Part shown: piece after piece, positions 7,990 to 16,714 of the stretch
Numbering within the stretch: position 1 is the stretch's first letter
Layout: every line of letters starts with the position of its first letter
Assembly: GCA_903885605.1 (NCBI GenBank)
Contig: CAISJD010000105.1
Location: 1-41,362 of the forward strand
Length of the DNA: 41,362 nucleotides
Reading direction: 5' to 3'
Source of the DNA: an uncultured Chthonomonas sp.
GTDB lineage: Bacteria > Armatimonadota > Chthonomonadetes > Chthonomonadales > CAJBBX01
Notes under the pieces: model-generated
Told to the model about the DNA's origin: nothing
Databases searched by the model: none
Seen by the model: only the letters and a program-made list of their open reading frames with translations
Program-made: the position numbers and the translations under genes

Positions 7990-9207
7990 ATGAGCACTGT
8001 CGTACTGATCTACTCGGGCGGTCTGGATACCTCCGTCTGCATCCCGCTGATGCGCGAGGAGTATGGCTTCGACCGCATCGTCACCGTCACCGTGGACGTG
8101 GGCCAGCCCGCGGCCGATATCGAGCAGGCCGAGGAGCGCGCCCGCACGCTGGGCACCGAACACACCACCGTGGACGCCCGCGCCGAGTTCGTGGAGCAGT
8201 ACTGCTGGCCCTCGGTGAAGGCCAACGGCGACTACCAGGGCTACCCCATCTCCACCAGCATCGCCCGGCCGCTCATCGCCCTGAAGGCCGTGGACGCCGC
8301 ACGCGCCGTGGGCGCCGACGCCTACGCCCACGGCTGCACCGGCAAGGGGAACGACCAGTTCCGCCTCGAGTACGTCATGCGCACGCTGACGCCCGAGATC
8401 CCCATCATCGCGCCCATGCGCCAGGGCAAGCTGCTCCCCGGCGGGGGCCGCGAGCCCTGGACCCGCACCGAGGAGATCGACTACGCCGCCGCGCACGGCG
8501 TCTCCATCGGCCAGTCCAAGGACAAGATCTGGAGCATCGACGAGAACCTCTGGGGCCGCTCCATCGAGGGCGGGCATCTGGAGGAGCCCAACTACTGCCC
8601 GCCGGAAGAGATCTTCCAGTGGACGAGGGGCCTCGCCGACACGCCGGATACCCCCGAGATCGTCGTCATCGGCTTTGAGAACGGCGTGCCCGTCTCCATC
8701 AACGGTGAGAGCCTCTCGCCGCTGGAGATCGTGCTCCGCATGAACGTCATCTCCGGCCGCAACGGCGTGGGCCGCGTGGACGTGATGGAAGACCGCATGC
8801 TGGGCCTCAAGGTACGCGAGAACTACGAGTGCCCCGCCGCCGTGGCGCTCCTGCAGGCCCACAAGGCGCTGGAGGCGCTCGTGTGCACGCAGTCCGAGCT
8901 GAAGTTCAAGGCCCACGTCGACCGCGAGTGGGGCGAGCTGGCCTACAAGGGCCTCTGGTTCGACCCGCTGAAGGAGGACCTCGAGGCCTTCACCAACCAG
9001 ATCCAGCCCCGCGTCACCGGCACGGTCACGCTCCGCATGGCCAAGGGCTCCTCGGTCGTCATCGGCCGCGCCAGCAAGTGGGCCCTCTACAACGAGGACC
9101 TGGCCTCCTTCGACAGCAAGACCTTCGACCAGGCCGACAGCGAGGGCATGGTGAAGACGCACGGCCTGCAGTCGCGCATGTACTGGCAGATCTGCGGCCG
9201 TGGCTGA
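7990..9207 (+). CDS. argG: Argininosuccinate synthase
   Basis: A 405-residue ATP-dependent ligase that joins citrulline and aspartate. The N-terminal PP-loop is LIYSGGLDTSV (6-16). Other family landmarks are AHGCTGKGNDQ, which contacts ATP and substrate, SIDENLWGRS, and GRNGVGRVDVMEDR in the C-terminal half. I chose ATG 7990 with AGGAG at 7979-7983; an ATG at 7939 in frame would add a non-homologous 17 residues. It lies 74 nt after argF and overlaps argH by 8 nt, so the last two steps of arginine synthesis are translationally linked. Confidence 0.95.
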   Translation: MSTVVLIYSGGLDTSVCIPLMREEYGFDRIVTVTVDVGQPAADIEQAEERARTLGTEHTTVDARAEFVEQYCWPSVKANGDYQGYPISTSIARPLIALKAVDAARAVGADAYAHGCTGKGNDQFRLEYVMRTLTPEIPIIAPMRQGKLLPGGGREPWTRTEEIDYAAAHGVSIGQSKDKIWSIDENLWGRSIEGGHLEEPNYCPPEEIFQWTRGLADTPDTPEIVVIGFENGVPVSINGESLSPLEIVLRMNVISGRNGVGRVDVMEDRMLGLKVRENYECPAAVALLQAHKALEALVCTQSELKFKAHVDREWGELAYKGLWFDPLKEDLEAFTNQIQPRVTGTVTLRMAKGSSVVIGRASKWALYNEDLASFDSKTFDQADSEGMVKTHGLQSRMYWQICGRG

Positions 9208-10603
9208 TCCCGCGGCTTCCGGCGCGCGCCTCTGGGGCGGGCGCTTCAGCGAGCGGACCGACGATGCGGTGGACCGGCTGAACCGGTCCATCGCCTTCGA
9301 CGGCCGCCTCTGGCCCTGGGACATCCGGGGCAGCATCGCCCACGCCACCATGCTGGGCGAGACGGGCATCCTTGAGCAGGCCGACGCCGACGTCATCGTC
9401 GCCGGCTTGCGGGCCCTGGAGCAGGACCTCGCCTCCGGGGCCGTGCGCCTCGATCCCGCCGCCGAGGATGTCCACACCGCCGTGGAGGATCTCCTGCGGC
9501 AGCGCCTGGGCCCCGTGGCAGGGCGGCTCCATACGGCCCGCAGCCGCAACGACCAGGTGGCCACCGACGTGCGCCTCTACCTCCGCGAGGCGGCCGCCGA
9601 CCTGCTGGGCGGCATTCGGGAGCTTCAGCGCACCTTTGTGGACGCCGCCGAGCGCGAGTTCGGCGTGGTCCTTCCGGGATGCACGCACCTGCAGCACGCC
9701 CAGCCCGTGCTGCTGAGCCACCACCTGCTGGCCTACTTCTGGATGCTCCAGCGCGACGCCGAGCGGCTCTCCGAGTGCGCCCGCCGAGCCAACCGCCTGC
9801 CGCTGGGCGCCGGAGCGCTGGCCGGCACCGGGTTCCCGATCAACCGCCGCCGCGTGGCGGAACTTCTGGGCTTCGACGGCATCTGCGCAAACAGCATGGA
9901 CGCCGTCTCCGACCGCGACTTCGTGGTGGAGTTCGTGGGCTGCGCGGCGCTCCTCATGACGCACCTGTCGCGCTTCGCCGAGGAGCTCATCCTCTGGAGC
10001 ACACCGGAGTTCGGCTACGTGCGCCTCTCCGACGCCGTGACCACCGGCAGCAGCATCATGCCGCAGAAGAAGAACCCCGACGTCGCCGAGCTTGTCCGCG
10101 GCAAGACGGGCCGCGTCTGCGGGCACCTCACCGGCCTGCTGATGCTCATCAAAGGGCAGCCGCTGGCCTACAACAAGGATATGCAGGAGGACAAGGAGCC
10201 CCTGTTCGACACGGTGGACACGCTGCAGGCCGTGCTGCCGGCCTTCATCCGGATGCTGGCTACCGCCGAGTTCCGCCGCGACCGCATGGCCGCTTCGCTC
10301 ACCCGCGACTTCAGCACGGCCACCGACGTGGCCGACTGGCTCGTGCGCCAGGGGATGCCCTTCCGCGAGGCCCACGGCGTGGTCGGGCGCATGGTCCGCC
10401 ACTGCGAGGAGCGCGGGATCGGCCTGGAGGACCTGAAGCAGGCCGATCTGGAGCCCTTCTCGGAGCTCTTCCGCGCAGGTTTCGCGGGCCTCGATCCCGA
10501 GAGCAGCGCGCGGTCACGCACCTCCGAGGGCGGCACAGGGCACGACGCCGTGCGCCTCCAGCTGGATCGCGCCCTGGAGCTCCTCTCCGGCGCGCCCGCC
10601 TGA
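9200..10603 (+). CDS. argH: Argininosuccinate lyase
   Basis: A 467-residue member of the fumarase/aspartase superfamily that splits argininosuccinate into arginine and fumarate. It starts RLWGGRFSE like other ArgH proteins, has TARSRNDQVATD, the catalytic-His region TH-LQHAQPV, and the flexible signature GSSIMPQKKNPD beginning at residue 283, which carries the catalytic serine. The GTG start lies inside argG (8-nt overlap). The length is normal. It is last in the arginine operon; an 18-nt gap separates it from the DUF4350 gene, so read-through is possible. Confidence 0.95.
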   Translation: MADPAASGARLWGGRFSERTDDAVDRLNRSIAFDGRLWPWDIRGSIAHATMLGETGILEQADADVIVAGLRALEQDLASGAVRLDPAAEDVHTAVEDLLRQRLGPVAGRLHTARSRNDQVATDVRLYLREAAADLLGGIRELQRTFVDAAEREFGVVLPGCTHLQHAQPVLLSHHLLAYFWMLQRDAERLSECARRANRLPLGAGALAGTGFPINRRRVAELLGFDGICANSMDAVSDRDFVVEFVGCAALLMTHLSRFAEELILWSTPEFGYVRLSDAVTTGSSIMPQKKNPDVAELVRGKTGRVCGHLTGLLMLIKGQPLAYNKDMQEDKEPLFDTVDTLQAVLPAFIRMLATAEFRRDRMAASLTRDFSTATDVADWLVRQGMPFREAHGVVGRMVRHCEERGIGLEDLKQADLEPFSELFRAGFAGLDPESSARSRTSEGGTGHDAVRLQLDRALELLSGAPA

Positions 10604-10621
10604 GAGCCGTTACCGGGGCGC

Positions 10622-11767
10622 ATGCGTAAGACCGAGCCGATCATCCTGGGTGCGCTGCTGGCGGCCCTGGTGATCGGCTCAGCCCTCTTCACCCGCGATT
10701 CCATCGCCCAGCGGCAGATGGATCGCCCTACCACGTTCAGCACCGGGCCCGGCGGCCTCCGCGCCTGCCTCGAGCTTCTGCAGCGCCGGCGCGTGCCGGT
10801 CGGGCGGCTCCACTCGGGCTACGATGCGCTGGGCGATGGCACGCTGCTCGTCATCGCCATGCCGCTGGCGGAGAACCCCGCGTCGCCCGAGGAGCGTGCC
10901 CTCACGGCCTGGGTCGAGGGCGGCGGCTCGGCCCTCGTGCTGTGGGACGGCTCGGCCTGGCCGGCGATGCTGAAGGGCCTGACGCCGACCTCGGGCGGCA
11001 GAGGGGCTGGGCAGGCCGCGCCCGACGGAGGCCCGCTGGACGGGCTTCAGTTCGCGCCGCCCGCGCCGGGCCGTGGCATCTCCGCCAGGCCGCCGTGGCG
11101 CGTGCTGGCCGTCGGCGGGAGTGCCGCCGTGGCCGTGCGGCGCAGGTTGGGGCAGGGGAGCGTGACCGTCCTGTCCCCGGCGCTGGGCCTGCGGAACCGC
11201 GACCTGCGGAGCCCGTCCGACGCGCCGGTGGCGTTCGTGCGGCTCGTGCGCGACGGCGTACCGACCGGCGGGCGTGCCCTGTTCGATGAGCTGCACCACG
11301 GCTTCGGCGAGACGCGCCCGCCCGGCGCCGCGCTCTGGACAGCCCTGGGGCCCGGTCCGCACGCCTTCGCGTGGGCGTTGCTGGGTCTGGTGACGGCGCT
11401 GGTCTGGAACGGCAACCGCCGCCTGGGCGCTCCGCTGCGGCCGGAGACCGGCAAGCGCGCCAGCACGTTGGACTACGTCACCTCCATGGCGGGCCTCTAC
11501 GGCCGAGCGCAGGCCGCGCCCGTGGCGGTGGAGTTGCTGGGCGCTTCGTTCCGGCGGCGCATGGCCCGGCGCTTTGGCGTGGCCGCCGATGCGCCCGCCT
11601 CGGATCTGGCCGCGCTGGGACCCGATGCCGCCGACAGGCCGGAGTTTGAGAAGCTGCTGCGCCGCTGCGACGACATCGCCGCCGGCGGTGGCGCCAAAGA
11701 GAGCGACTTGATGGAGATCGCCCGGGGCCTCGACGCCTGGGCAAGGAGGCTGCGACTCGATGACTGA
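10622..11767 (+). CDS. DUF4350 membrane-anchored protein
   Basis: A 381-residue protein with a single N-terminal membrane helix (about residues 7-24), a large soluble domain, and a second hydrophobic segment near 250-270 (FAWALLGLVTALVWNGNRR) before a basic cytoplasmic tail. The layout FSTGPGGLRACLELLQRR, then VIAMPL and DELHHGFGE, is that of DUF4350 proteins, which have a GATase-like/Rossmann domain and are encoded with MoxR ATPases and DUF58/DUF4129 proteins. The function is unknown; a role in envelope-linked MoxR complexes is inferred. Its stop overlaps the MoxR ATG by 8 nt. Confidence 0.75.
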   Translation: MRKTEPIILGALLAALVIGSALFTRDSIAQRQMDRPTTFSTGPGGLRACLELLQRRRVPVGRLHSGYDALGDGTLLVIAMPLAENPASPEERALTAWVEGGGSALVLWDGSAWPAMLKGLTPTSGGRGAGQAAPDGGPLDGLQFAPPAPGRGISARPPWRVLAVGGSAAVAVRRRLGQGSVTVLSPALGLRNRDLRSPSDAPVAFVRLVRDGVPTGGRALFDELHHGFGETRPPGAALWTALGPGPHAFAWALLGLVTALVWNGNRRLGAPLRPETGKRASTLDYVTSMAGLYGRAQAAPVAVELLGASFRRRMARRFGVAADAPASDLAALGPDAADRPEFEKLLRRCDDIAAGGGAKESDLMEIARGLDAWARRLRLDD

Positions 11768-12752
11768 CCTGAACCCGCCCCTCACCGAAGCTCCGGGCCC
11801 GGCCGACCGGATCGCCGCGTTCGCCGAGGCGCTGGCCGTCGAGGCCGGCAAGGTCATCGTCGGGCAGCCCGCCATGCTGGAGCAGCTCACCGTGGCGCTC
11901 CTCGCCGGCGGCCACGTCCTGCTCGAGGGCGTCCCCGGTACGGCCAAGACCCTTACCGTCCGCGTGCTGGCACGCCTCTGCCGCGTGAGCTTCAGCCGCA
12001 TCCAGTTCACACCCGACCTGATGCCCAGCGACGTCCTCGGCACCAACGTCTTCAGCCCCAAGGACGGCACCTTCACCGTGCGCCAGGGGCCGATCTTCGC
12101 CGCGCTGGTGCTGGCCGACGAGATCAACCGGACGCCGCCCAAGACCCAGTCCGCCCTGCTGGAGGCCATGGAGGAGCGTCAGGTGACCATCGACGGCGCC
12201 CCCTTCGCACTCCCGCGCCCCTTCATGGTCTGCGCCACCCAGAACCCGGTCGAGTTCGAGGGCACCTATCCGCTGCCCGAGGCGCAGCTGGACCGCTTCT
12301 CCCTGCGCATTGATGTGGGCTACCCCGAGCCGGCCGAGGAGGAGGCGATCCTGGCGCGCTACGAGGCGGGCTTCCGCGCCGTGGACCTGGACGCCGCCGA
12401 CCTGCGGCCCGTGGCCGACGCCGAGACGCTGGCGAGCCTGCAGGCCGACGTAGGGAGCATCTCCGTCACCGAGCCGGTCCGCGCCTACATCGTCGCCGTG
12501 ACGCGGGCGGCCCGCGAGCACCGGCACGTGGTCCTGGGCCCCTCGCCGCGAGCCGCCGTGACGCTGCTCCTGACCGCCAAGGCCCTGGCCGGCGTGCGCG
12601 GCAGGCCCTTCGTGACCCCGGACGACGTGAAGGACCTGGCCCTCCCTGTCTTCCGCCACCGCATCCTGCTGAAGCCCGACAGTGAGATCGAGGGCGAGAC
12701 GCCGGACCGCGTCCTGAAGGCGATCCTCGCCACCGTGCCCGTTCCGCGCTAG
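11760..12752 (+). CDS. MoxR-family AAA+ ATPase
   Basis: A 330-residue AAA+ ATPase of the MoxR (AAA_3) type. Walker A is GVPGTAKT at 57-64, Walker B LVLADEINR with Asp120-Glu121, sensor 1 lies in FMVCATQNPVEFEGTYPLPEAQLDRF, and an AAA lid with SPRAAVTLL follows. MoxR ATPases act as chaperones in metal-cofactor or protein-complex assembly, usually with a DUF58/VWA partner. Here the only partner is the coupled DUF4350 protein; no DUF58 or DUF4129 gene follows. Cytoplasmic. A 242-nt gap separates it from the next gene. Confidence 0.93.
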   Translation: MTDLNPPLTEAPGPADRIAAFAEALAVEAGKVIVGQPAMLEQLTVALLAGGHVLLEGVPGTAKTLTVRVLARLCRVSFSRIQFTPDLMPSDVLGTNVFSPKDGTFTVRQGPIFAALVLADEINRTPPKTQSALLEAMEERQVTIDGAPFALPRPFMVCATQNPVEFEGTYPLPEAQLDRFSLRIDVGYPEPAEEEAILARYEAGFRAVDLDAADLRPVADAETLASLQADVGSISVTEPVRAYIVAVTRAAREHRHVVLGPSPRAAVTLLLTAKALAGVRGRPFVTPDDVKDLALPVFRHRILLKPDSEIEGETPDRVLKAILATVPVPR

Positions 12753-12926
12753 AATCGGCGCCCTTCGCGTGCGGCAGTAAGGTAAACTTGCGCGGCTGAA
12801 GGACAGAGTGATTCAGGCACGGCGCCAGGCTCGGCCCGCAATGGCCTGCCGCGGCGCATGGGAGCATGAAACGGTGTCTCGGCGCCTCTCGTGGTTAGCC
12901 ACGCTGACGGTGAGCGAACGCCTGCA

Positions 12927-12948
12927 ACCCCGACCGCCCAGGCGGGGT
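12927..12948 (+). other. Stem-loop in the leader of the ABC exporter operon
   Basis: ACCCCG (12927-12932) and CGGGGT (12943-12948) can form a 6-bp stem about 45 nt before the exporter start. It is the only clear structure I see in the 242-nt gap 12753-12994, which has no supported gene and no clear promoter. It could be a late MoxR terminator or a leader hairpin. Confidence 0.25.
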
Positions 12949-12994
12949 GCAGCGGCCGCGTTCCGGTGCGACGCGCCGGTCTGCGGGAGTCGCC

Positions 12995-14740
12995 ATGCGT
13001 AACATGACGCGCCTTCTCGCCGAAGTGAGGCGGTACTGGAAGGTCCTCCTCGTCATCTGCCTCCTGACGCTGACGAGCGCCGGACTGGGGCTTCCCGGCC
13101 CGCTCATCATCCGCTACCTCGTCGACAAGCTGGTGGCCCGGCAACCCTTCAACATCGCCGGGGTCTTCTTCCTCCTCGTGGGTGTGGCTGCGGCCGGCGG
13201 CATCGTGGGCTACGCGCTCACCATGGGTGTGACGTACCTGGGCCAGCGGTTCAAGTACGACATGCGGCGCAAGCTCTACGGGCACCTGCAGACCCTCCCC
13301 CTGGGCTACTTCGAGAAGAGCCAGACCGGCAAGCTGATGTCCACCATCACCAACGATGTGGCCACGCTGGACCAGCTCATCAGCGGCGGGTTCGTGACGC
13401 TCATCTCCGACGTCGTCACGCTGATCTTCGTCCTCTTCATCGTCTTCAACATGAACTGGTACCTCGCGGTATGGGGCCTCTGCGTCTTCCCGCTCTATTT
13501 CGCGAACTACTTCTTCCATATCGGAAAAATCAAGCGCACCGCGGATGAGATTCGCGAAGAGCGCGACGTCATGCTCGGCGACCTGCAGGAGAAGCTGGCC
13601 GGCGCCCTCGTGGTGAAGTCCTACGCCAAGGAGCGCTTCGAGGTCCGGCAGTTCGTGGGCCAGAACCGGAACCTGCTGGACCTGAACGTGGGGCAGGGCA
13701 TGCTGGGAACGCGCCTCTGGACCATCGCCGAGTTCATCGGCAGCGGCATGGGCGTGGCGATCATCATGTTCGTGGGCGGCAAGCAGGTCATGGCCGGCCA
13801 CCTCACCGCGGGTTCGCTCATCGCCTTCGTCTCGTTCATGACGGGCTACATGTACGGGCCGATCCTGCGCCTGATCCAGATCAACGACCAGATCGCCCGC
13901 ACCAACGCCGCCCTGAACCGCATCTTCGGAATGCTGGACACAGAGCCGAATATTAAGGATGCGCCCGGAGCCGAGGCGCTGGCCAAGATCCAGGGCGCCG
14001 TGCGCTACGAGGATGTCTGGTTCGAGTATGAGCCGGGGCAACCCGTCATCAAGGGCGTGAACCTGGACGTCAAGGCCGGGCAGATGGTCGCCTTCGTGGG
14101 GCAGTCGGGCTCCGGCAAGACCACGATGATCAACCTGCTCTCGCGCCATTACGACGTCACCGGCGGCGCCATCACCATCGACGGCAAGGACCTCCGAGGC
14201 GTCACCGTGGAGTCGCTGCGGCGGCAGGTGGGCGTGGTGATCCAGGAGACGATCCTCTTCAACACGACCATCCGCGAGAACATCCGGTACGGGCGGCTGG
14301 AGGCCACCGACGCCGAGGTCGAGGCCGCCGCCGAGGCCGCTAATATCCACCACGTGATCGCCGCACTGCCCAAGGGCTACGAGACGCGCATCGGCGAGGA
14401 GGGTATCAAGCTCTCCGGCGGCGAGAAGCAGCGCATCGCCATCGCCCGGGCCATCCTCTCCGATCCGCGCATCCTCGTGCTCGACGAGGCCACGTCGGCG
14501 CTCGACTCGGAGACGGAGACCCTGATCCAGGGGGCTTTGGACAAGCTCATGGAGGGCCGCACCAGCTTCTGCATCGCGCACCGGCTCTCGACCATCGTGA
14601 AGGCGGACCTCATCGTCGTCATGGAGCGCGGCGTCGTCCGCGAGGCGGGGAGCCACCATGACCTGCTGGCCTCCGGCGGCATCTACGCCGGGCTCTACAA
14701 CCAGCAGTTCAAGGTCGCGCTGGAGGCGCTGCCGCAATGA
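12995..14740 (+). CDS. ABC exporter half-transporter, canonical NBD
   Basis: A 581-residue half-transporter of the MsbA/MDR type. Residues 1 to about 310 form a six-helix exporter membrane domain (first helix VLLVICLLTLTSAGLGLPGP). The nucleotide-binding domain has Walker A GQSGSGKT (369-376), the Q-loop in VVIQETILFN, signature LSGGEKQR, Walker B ILVLDEATSALD with catalytic Glu498, and the H-loop IAHRLST. I took ATG 12995 with GGGAG at 12985-12989; a GTG at 12947 would add 16 residues. It overlaps the next gene by ATGA, which strongly suggests a heterodimer. The substrate could be lipid, drug or peptide; nothing nearby decides. Confidence 0.92.
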   Translation: MRNMTRLLAEVRRYWKVLLVICLLTLTSAGLGLPGPLIIRYLVDKLVARQPFNIAGVFFLLVGVAAAGGIVGYALTMGVTYLGQRFKYDMRRKLYGHLQTLPLGYFEKSQTGKLMSTITNDVATLDQLISGGFVTLISDVVTLIFVLFIVFNMNWYLAVWGLCVFPLYFANYFFHIGKIKRTADEIREERDVMLGDLQEKLAGALVVKSYAKERFEVRQFVGQNRNLLDLNVGQGMLGTRLWTIAEFIGSGMGVAIIMFVGGKQVMAGHLTAGSLIAFVSFMTGYMYGPILRLIQINDQIARTNAALNRIFGMLDTEPNIKDAPGAEALAKIQGAVRYEDVWFEYEPGQPVIKGVNLDVKAGQMVAFVGQSGSGKTTMINLLSRHYDVTGGAITIDGKDLRGVTVESLRRQVGVVIQETILFNTTIRENIRYGRLEATDAEVEAAAEAANIHHVIAALPKGYETRIGEEGIKLSGGEKQRIAIARAILSDPRILVLDEATSALDSETETLIQGALDKLMEGRTSFCIAHRLSTIVKADLIVVMERGVVREAGSHHDLLASGGIYAGLYNQQFKVALEALPQ

Positions 14741-16491
14741 GCAACTTCGGCCGCCTCCTCGGCTACCTGAAGCCCTACCGCTACCGCGTGCTGCTGGCTG
14801 TCTTCCTGATGATGCTGGTGACGCTCTCCGCGCTCCCCATGCCCCGCGTCACGCAGTTCATGATCGACACCGTGCTGCCCCAGAAGCGCTACGGCTCGCT
14901 CTGGACGGTGCTATGGATCATCCTGGGCCTGTACGCCTTCCGCGGCATGGTCTCGTTCGCCCTGAACTACCTGATCGGCTGGCTGGGCCAGCGCGTGGTC
15001 TTCGACCTGCGGTACCAGTCCTACCGCCACCTCAACCGGCTCTCGCTCTCCTACTATGACAAGCGGCAGACCGGCAAGATCATGGCGCGGGTCATCGACG
15101 ATATCAACGTGATCCAGTACATGATCACCGGCGGCATCGTCACGCTGATCACGGACATCCTGACGCTGCTGGTGGTGATCCCCGTCATCTTCACCATGAG
15201 CTGGCAGCTTGGGTGCATCGCCATCGCTGTGGTGCCGATCTACGTCATCTCGTACAAGCTCTTCCTCAAGCGCATCCGGGCCATCAGTGTGGAGTTGCGC
15301 GAGAAGTGGGACGCCCTCATCGGCGGCCTGCAGGAGAAACTGGCCGGCATCACCGTGGTCAAGGCCTTCGTGCGGGAGGATTTCGAGACCCAGCACTTCA
15401 TGCAGACGGTGCAGGACAACTTCACGCTCGGCATGGTGCAGGCAAAGCTTAACCGGAGCCTCGGCCTCGTGGCCACCGTAATCCGCGCCGTGGGCACCGG
15501 CTTCATCTACTGGATGGGCGCCAAGATGGTCCTCGGCCGAGCCATGCAGCCCGGCGAGCTGCTCGCGTTCACGGGCTACATCGGCTACCTCTACGACCCC
15601 TCCGTTCGGCTGGTGGACTTCAACATCCAGGCGCAGTGGGCCGGCGCCGCCATGGACCGCGTCTTCGAGACCCTGGACACGCGGCCCGAGATCGTGGACG
15701 CGCCCGACGCGGTCTCTATCGGGAGCATCGACGGGCGCGTCGAGTTCCGCGATGTGACGTTCGGCTACGATCCCGAGAACCCGGTGGTCCACGACCTGAA
15801 CCTGAAGGTGGAGCCGGGCGAGGTGATCGCCATCGTGGGTCCGTCCGGCGCGGGGAAGACCACACTGGTGAACCTCGTGGCGCGCTTCTACGACGTGACC
15901 AGCGGCGCGGTCCTCATCGACGGCCATGACGTCCGGCAGATCCGCCTGGAGACCGTGCGGCGGCAGATCGGCTATGTGAGCCAGGAGTCGCTGCTCTTCT
16001 CGGTGACCCTGCGCGAGAACATCGCCTATGGCCACCATGACGCCACACCGGAGCAGATTGAGCAGGCGAGCCGCAACGCCGACCTCCACGACGTGGTGAA
16101 GGAGCTACCCGACGGCTACGACACCAAGATCGGCGAGGACGGCGTCAAGCTCTCCGTGGGCCAGAAGCAGCGCCTGGCCATCGCCCGGGCCACCCTCACC
16201 GACCCGCGCATCCTCATCCTCGACGACGCCACCAGCGCCCTGGACAGCAAGACCGAAGCCAACGTGCAGGACGCCCTGGAGCGGGTGATGAAGGGCCGAA
16301 CCAACTTCGTCATCGCCCACCGGCTCTCCACCATCATGGGCGCCGACCGGATCGTCGTCATGGACGGCGGCCGCATCGTCGACGTAGGGCCGCACGCCGA
16401 GCTCGTCAACCGCCCCGGCGTCTACAAGAACCTCTACGACGAGCAGTTCAAGAGCGCACAAGAAGAGGCGCTGGCCGCCTACCTGGGCTGA
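14737..16491 (+). CDS. ABC exporter half-transporter, NBD with Asp in place of catalytic Glu
   Basis: A 584-residue partner of the preceding half-transporter, with the same layout: membrane domain to about residue 310, then the NBD with Walker A GPSGAGKT (368-375), signature LSVGQKQR, Walker B ILILDDATSALD and H-loop IAHRLST. Residue 497, normally the catalytic Glu after Walker B, is Asp. In asymmetric heterodimers such as TM287/288 and BmrCD, one composite ATP site carries such a change and hydrolyses poorly, so this subunit probably supplies the degenerate site. Translational coupling (ATGA) to the upstream gene supports the pair. Substrate unknown. Confidence 0.92.
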   Translation: MSNFGRLLGYLKPYRYRVLLAVFLMMLVTLSALPMPRVTQFMIDTVLPQKRYGSLWTVLWIILGLYAFRGMVSFALNYLIGWLGQRVVFDLRYQSYRHLNRLSLSYYDKRQTGKIMARVIDDINVIQYMITGGIVTLITDILTLLVVIPVIFTMSWQLGCIAIAVVPIYVISYKLFLKRIRAISVELREKWDALIGGLQEKLAGITVVKAFVREDFETQHFMQTVQDNFTLGMVQAKLNRSLGLVATVIRAVGTGFIYWMGAKMVLGRAMQPGELLAFTGYIGYLYDPSVRLVDFNIQAQWAGAAMDRVFETLDTRPEIVDAPDAVSIGSIDGRVEFRDVTFGYDPENPVVHDLNLKVEPGEVIAIVGPSGAGKTTLVNLVARFYDVTSGAVLIDGHDVRQIRLETVRRQIGYVSQESLLFSVTLRENIAYGHHDATPEQIEQASRNADLHDVVKELPDGYDTKIGEDGVKLSVGQKQRLAIARATLTDPRILILDDATSALDSKTEANVQDALERVMKGRTNFVIAHRLSTIMGADRIVVMDGGRIVDVGPHAELVNRPGVYKNLYDEQFKSAQEEALAAYLG

Positions 16492-16515
16492 CGCCGACGC
16501 CCGATGGCTCCTGCC

Positions 16516-16535
16516 GGTGGCCTGTCTGCGCCACC
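16516..16535 (+). terminator. Hairpin after the ABC exporter operon, weak terminator candidate
   Basis: GGTGGC (16516-16521) and GCCACC (16530-16535) form a 6-bp stem with an 8-nt loop, 25 nt after the exporter stop. No U-tract follows. It is the only visible candidate to end the operon. Confidence 0.25.
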
Positions 16536-16551
16536 TGATCCGACCCCAAGG

Positions 16552-16600
16552 TCAACACGGTCAACCACGTCACGCCGCAGCCGTCACATTGCCACGCCCG
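16552..16600. repeat. Imperfect 49-bp direct repeat, copy A
   Basis: This segment aligns without gaps to 18006-18054, with 37 of 49 positions identical by my count and the match strongest in the first 33. The core is TCAACACGGTCAACCACGTC, itself a tandem of TCAACnCGG-like units. It lies between the exporter operon and the J-domain-like gene; copy B lies just after the HIRAN gene. Confidence 0.45.
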
Positions 16601-16714
16601 CACCGGCTCCCGCCGAGCCCATCCGCCGATTTTCCGGCCTCCTTTCCGCATTCCGCCCGGCTACGGCAGTGTACGGGTGTAAGAGCGGCGGCCAGACAGA
16701 AGGAGCGGGGACGA

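Noticed and set aside
12808-13002. 64-codon frame between MoxR and the ABC exporter
   Set aside because: Arg/Ala-rich, poor start context, and it overlaps the exporter's Shine-Dalgarno and start.
14737-16491. LSVGQ signature as a sign of a dead ATP site
   Set aside because: LSVGQ occurs in many active exporters; only the Asp497 change is informative.
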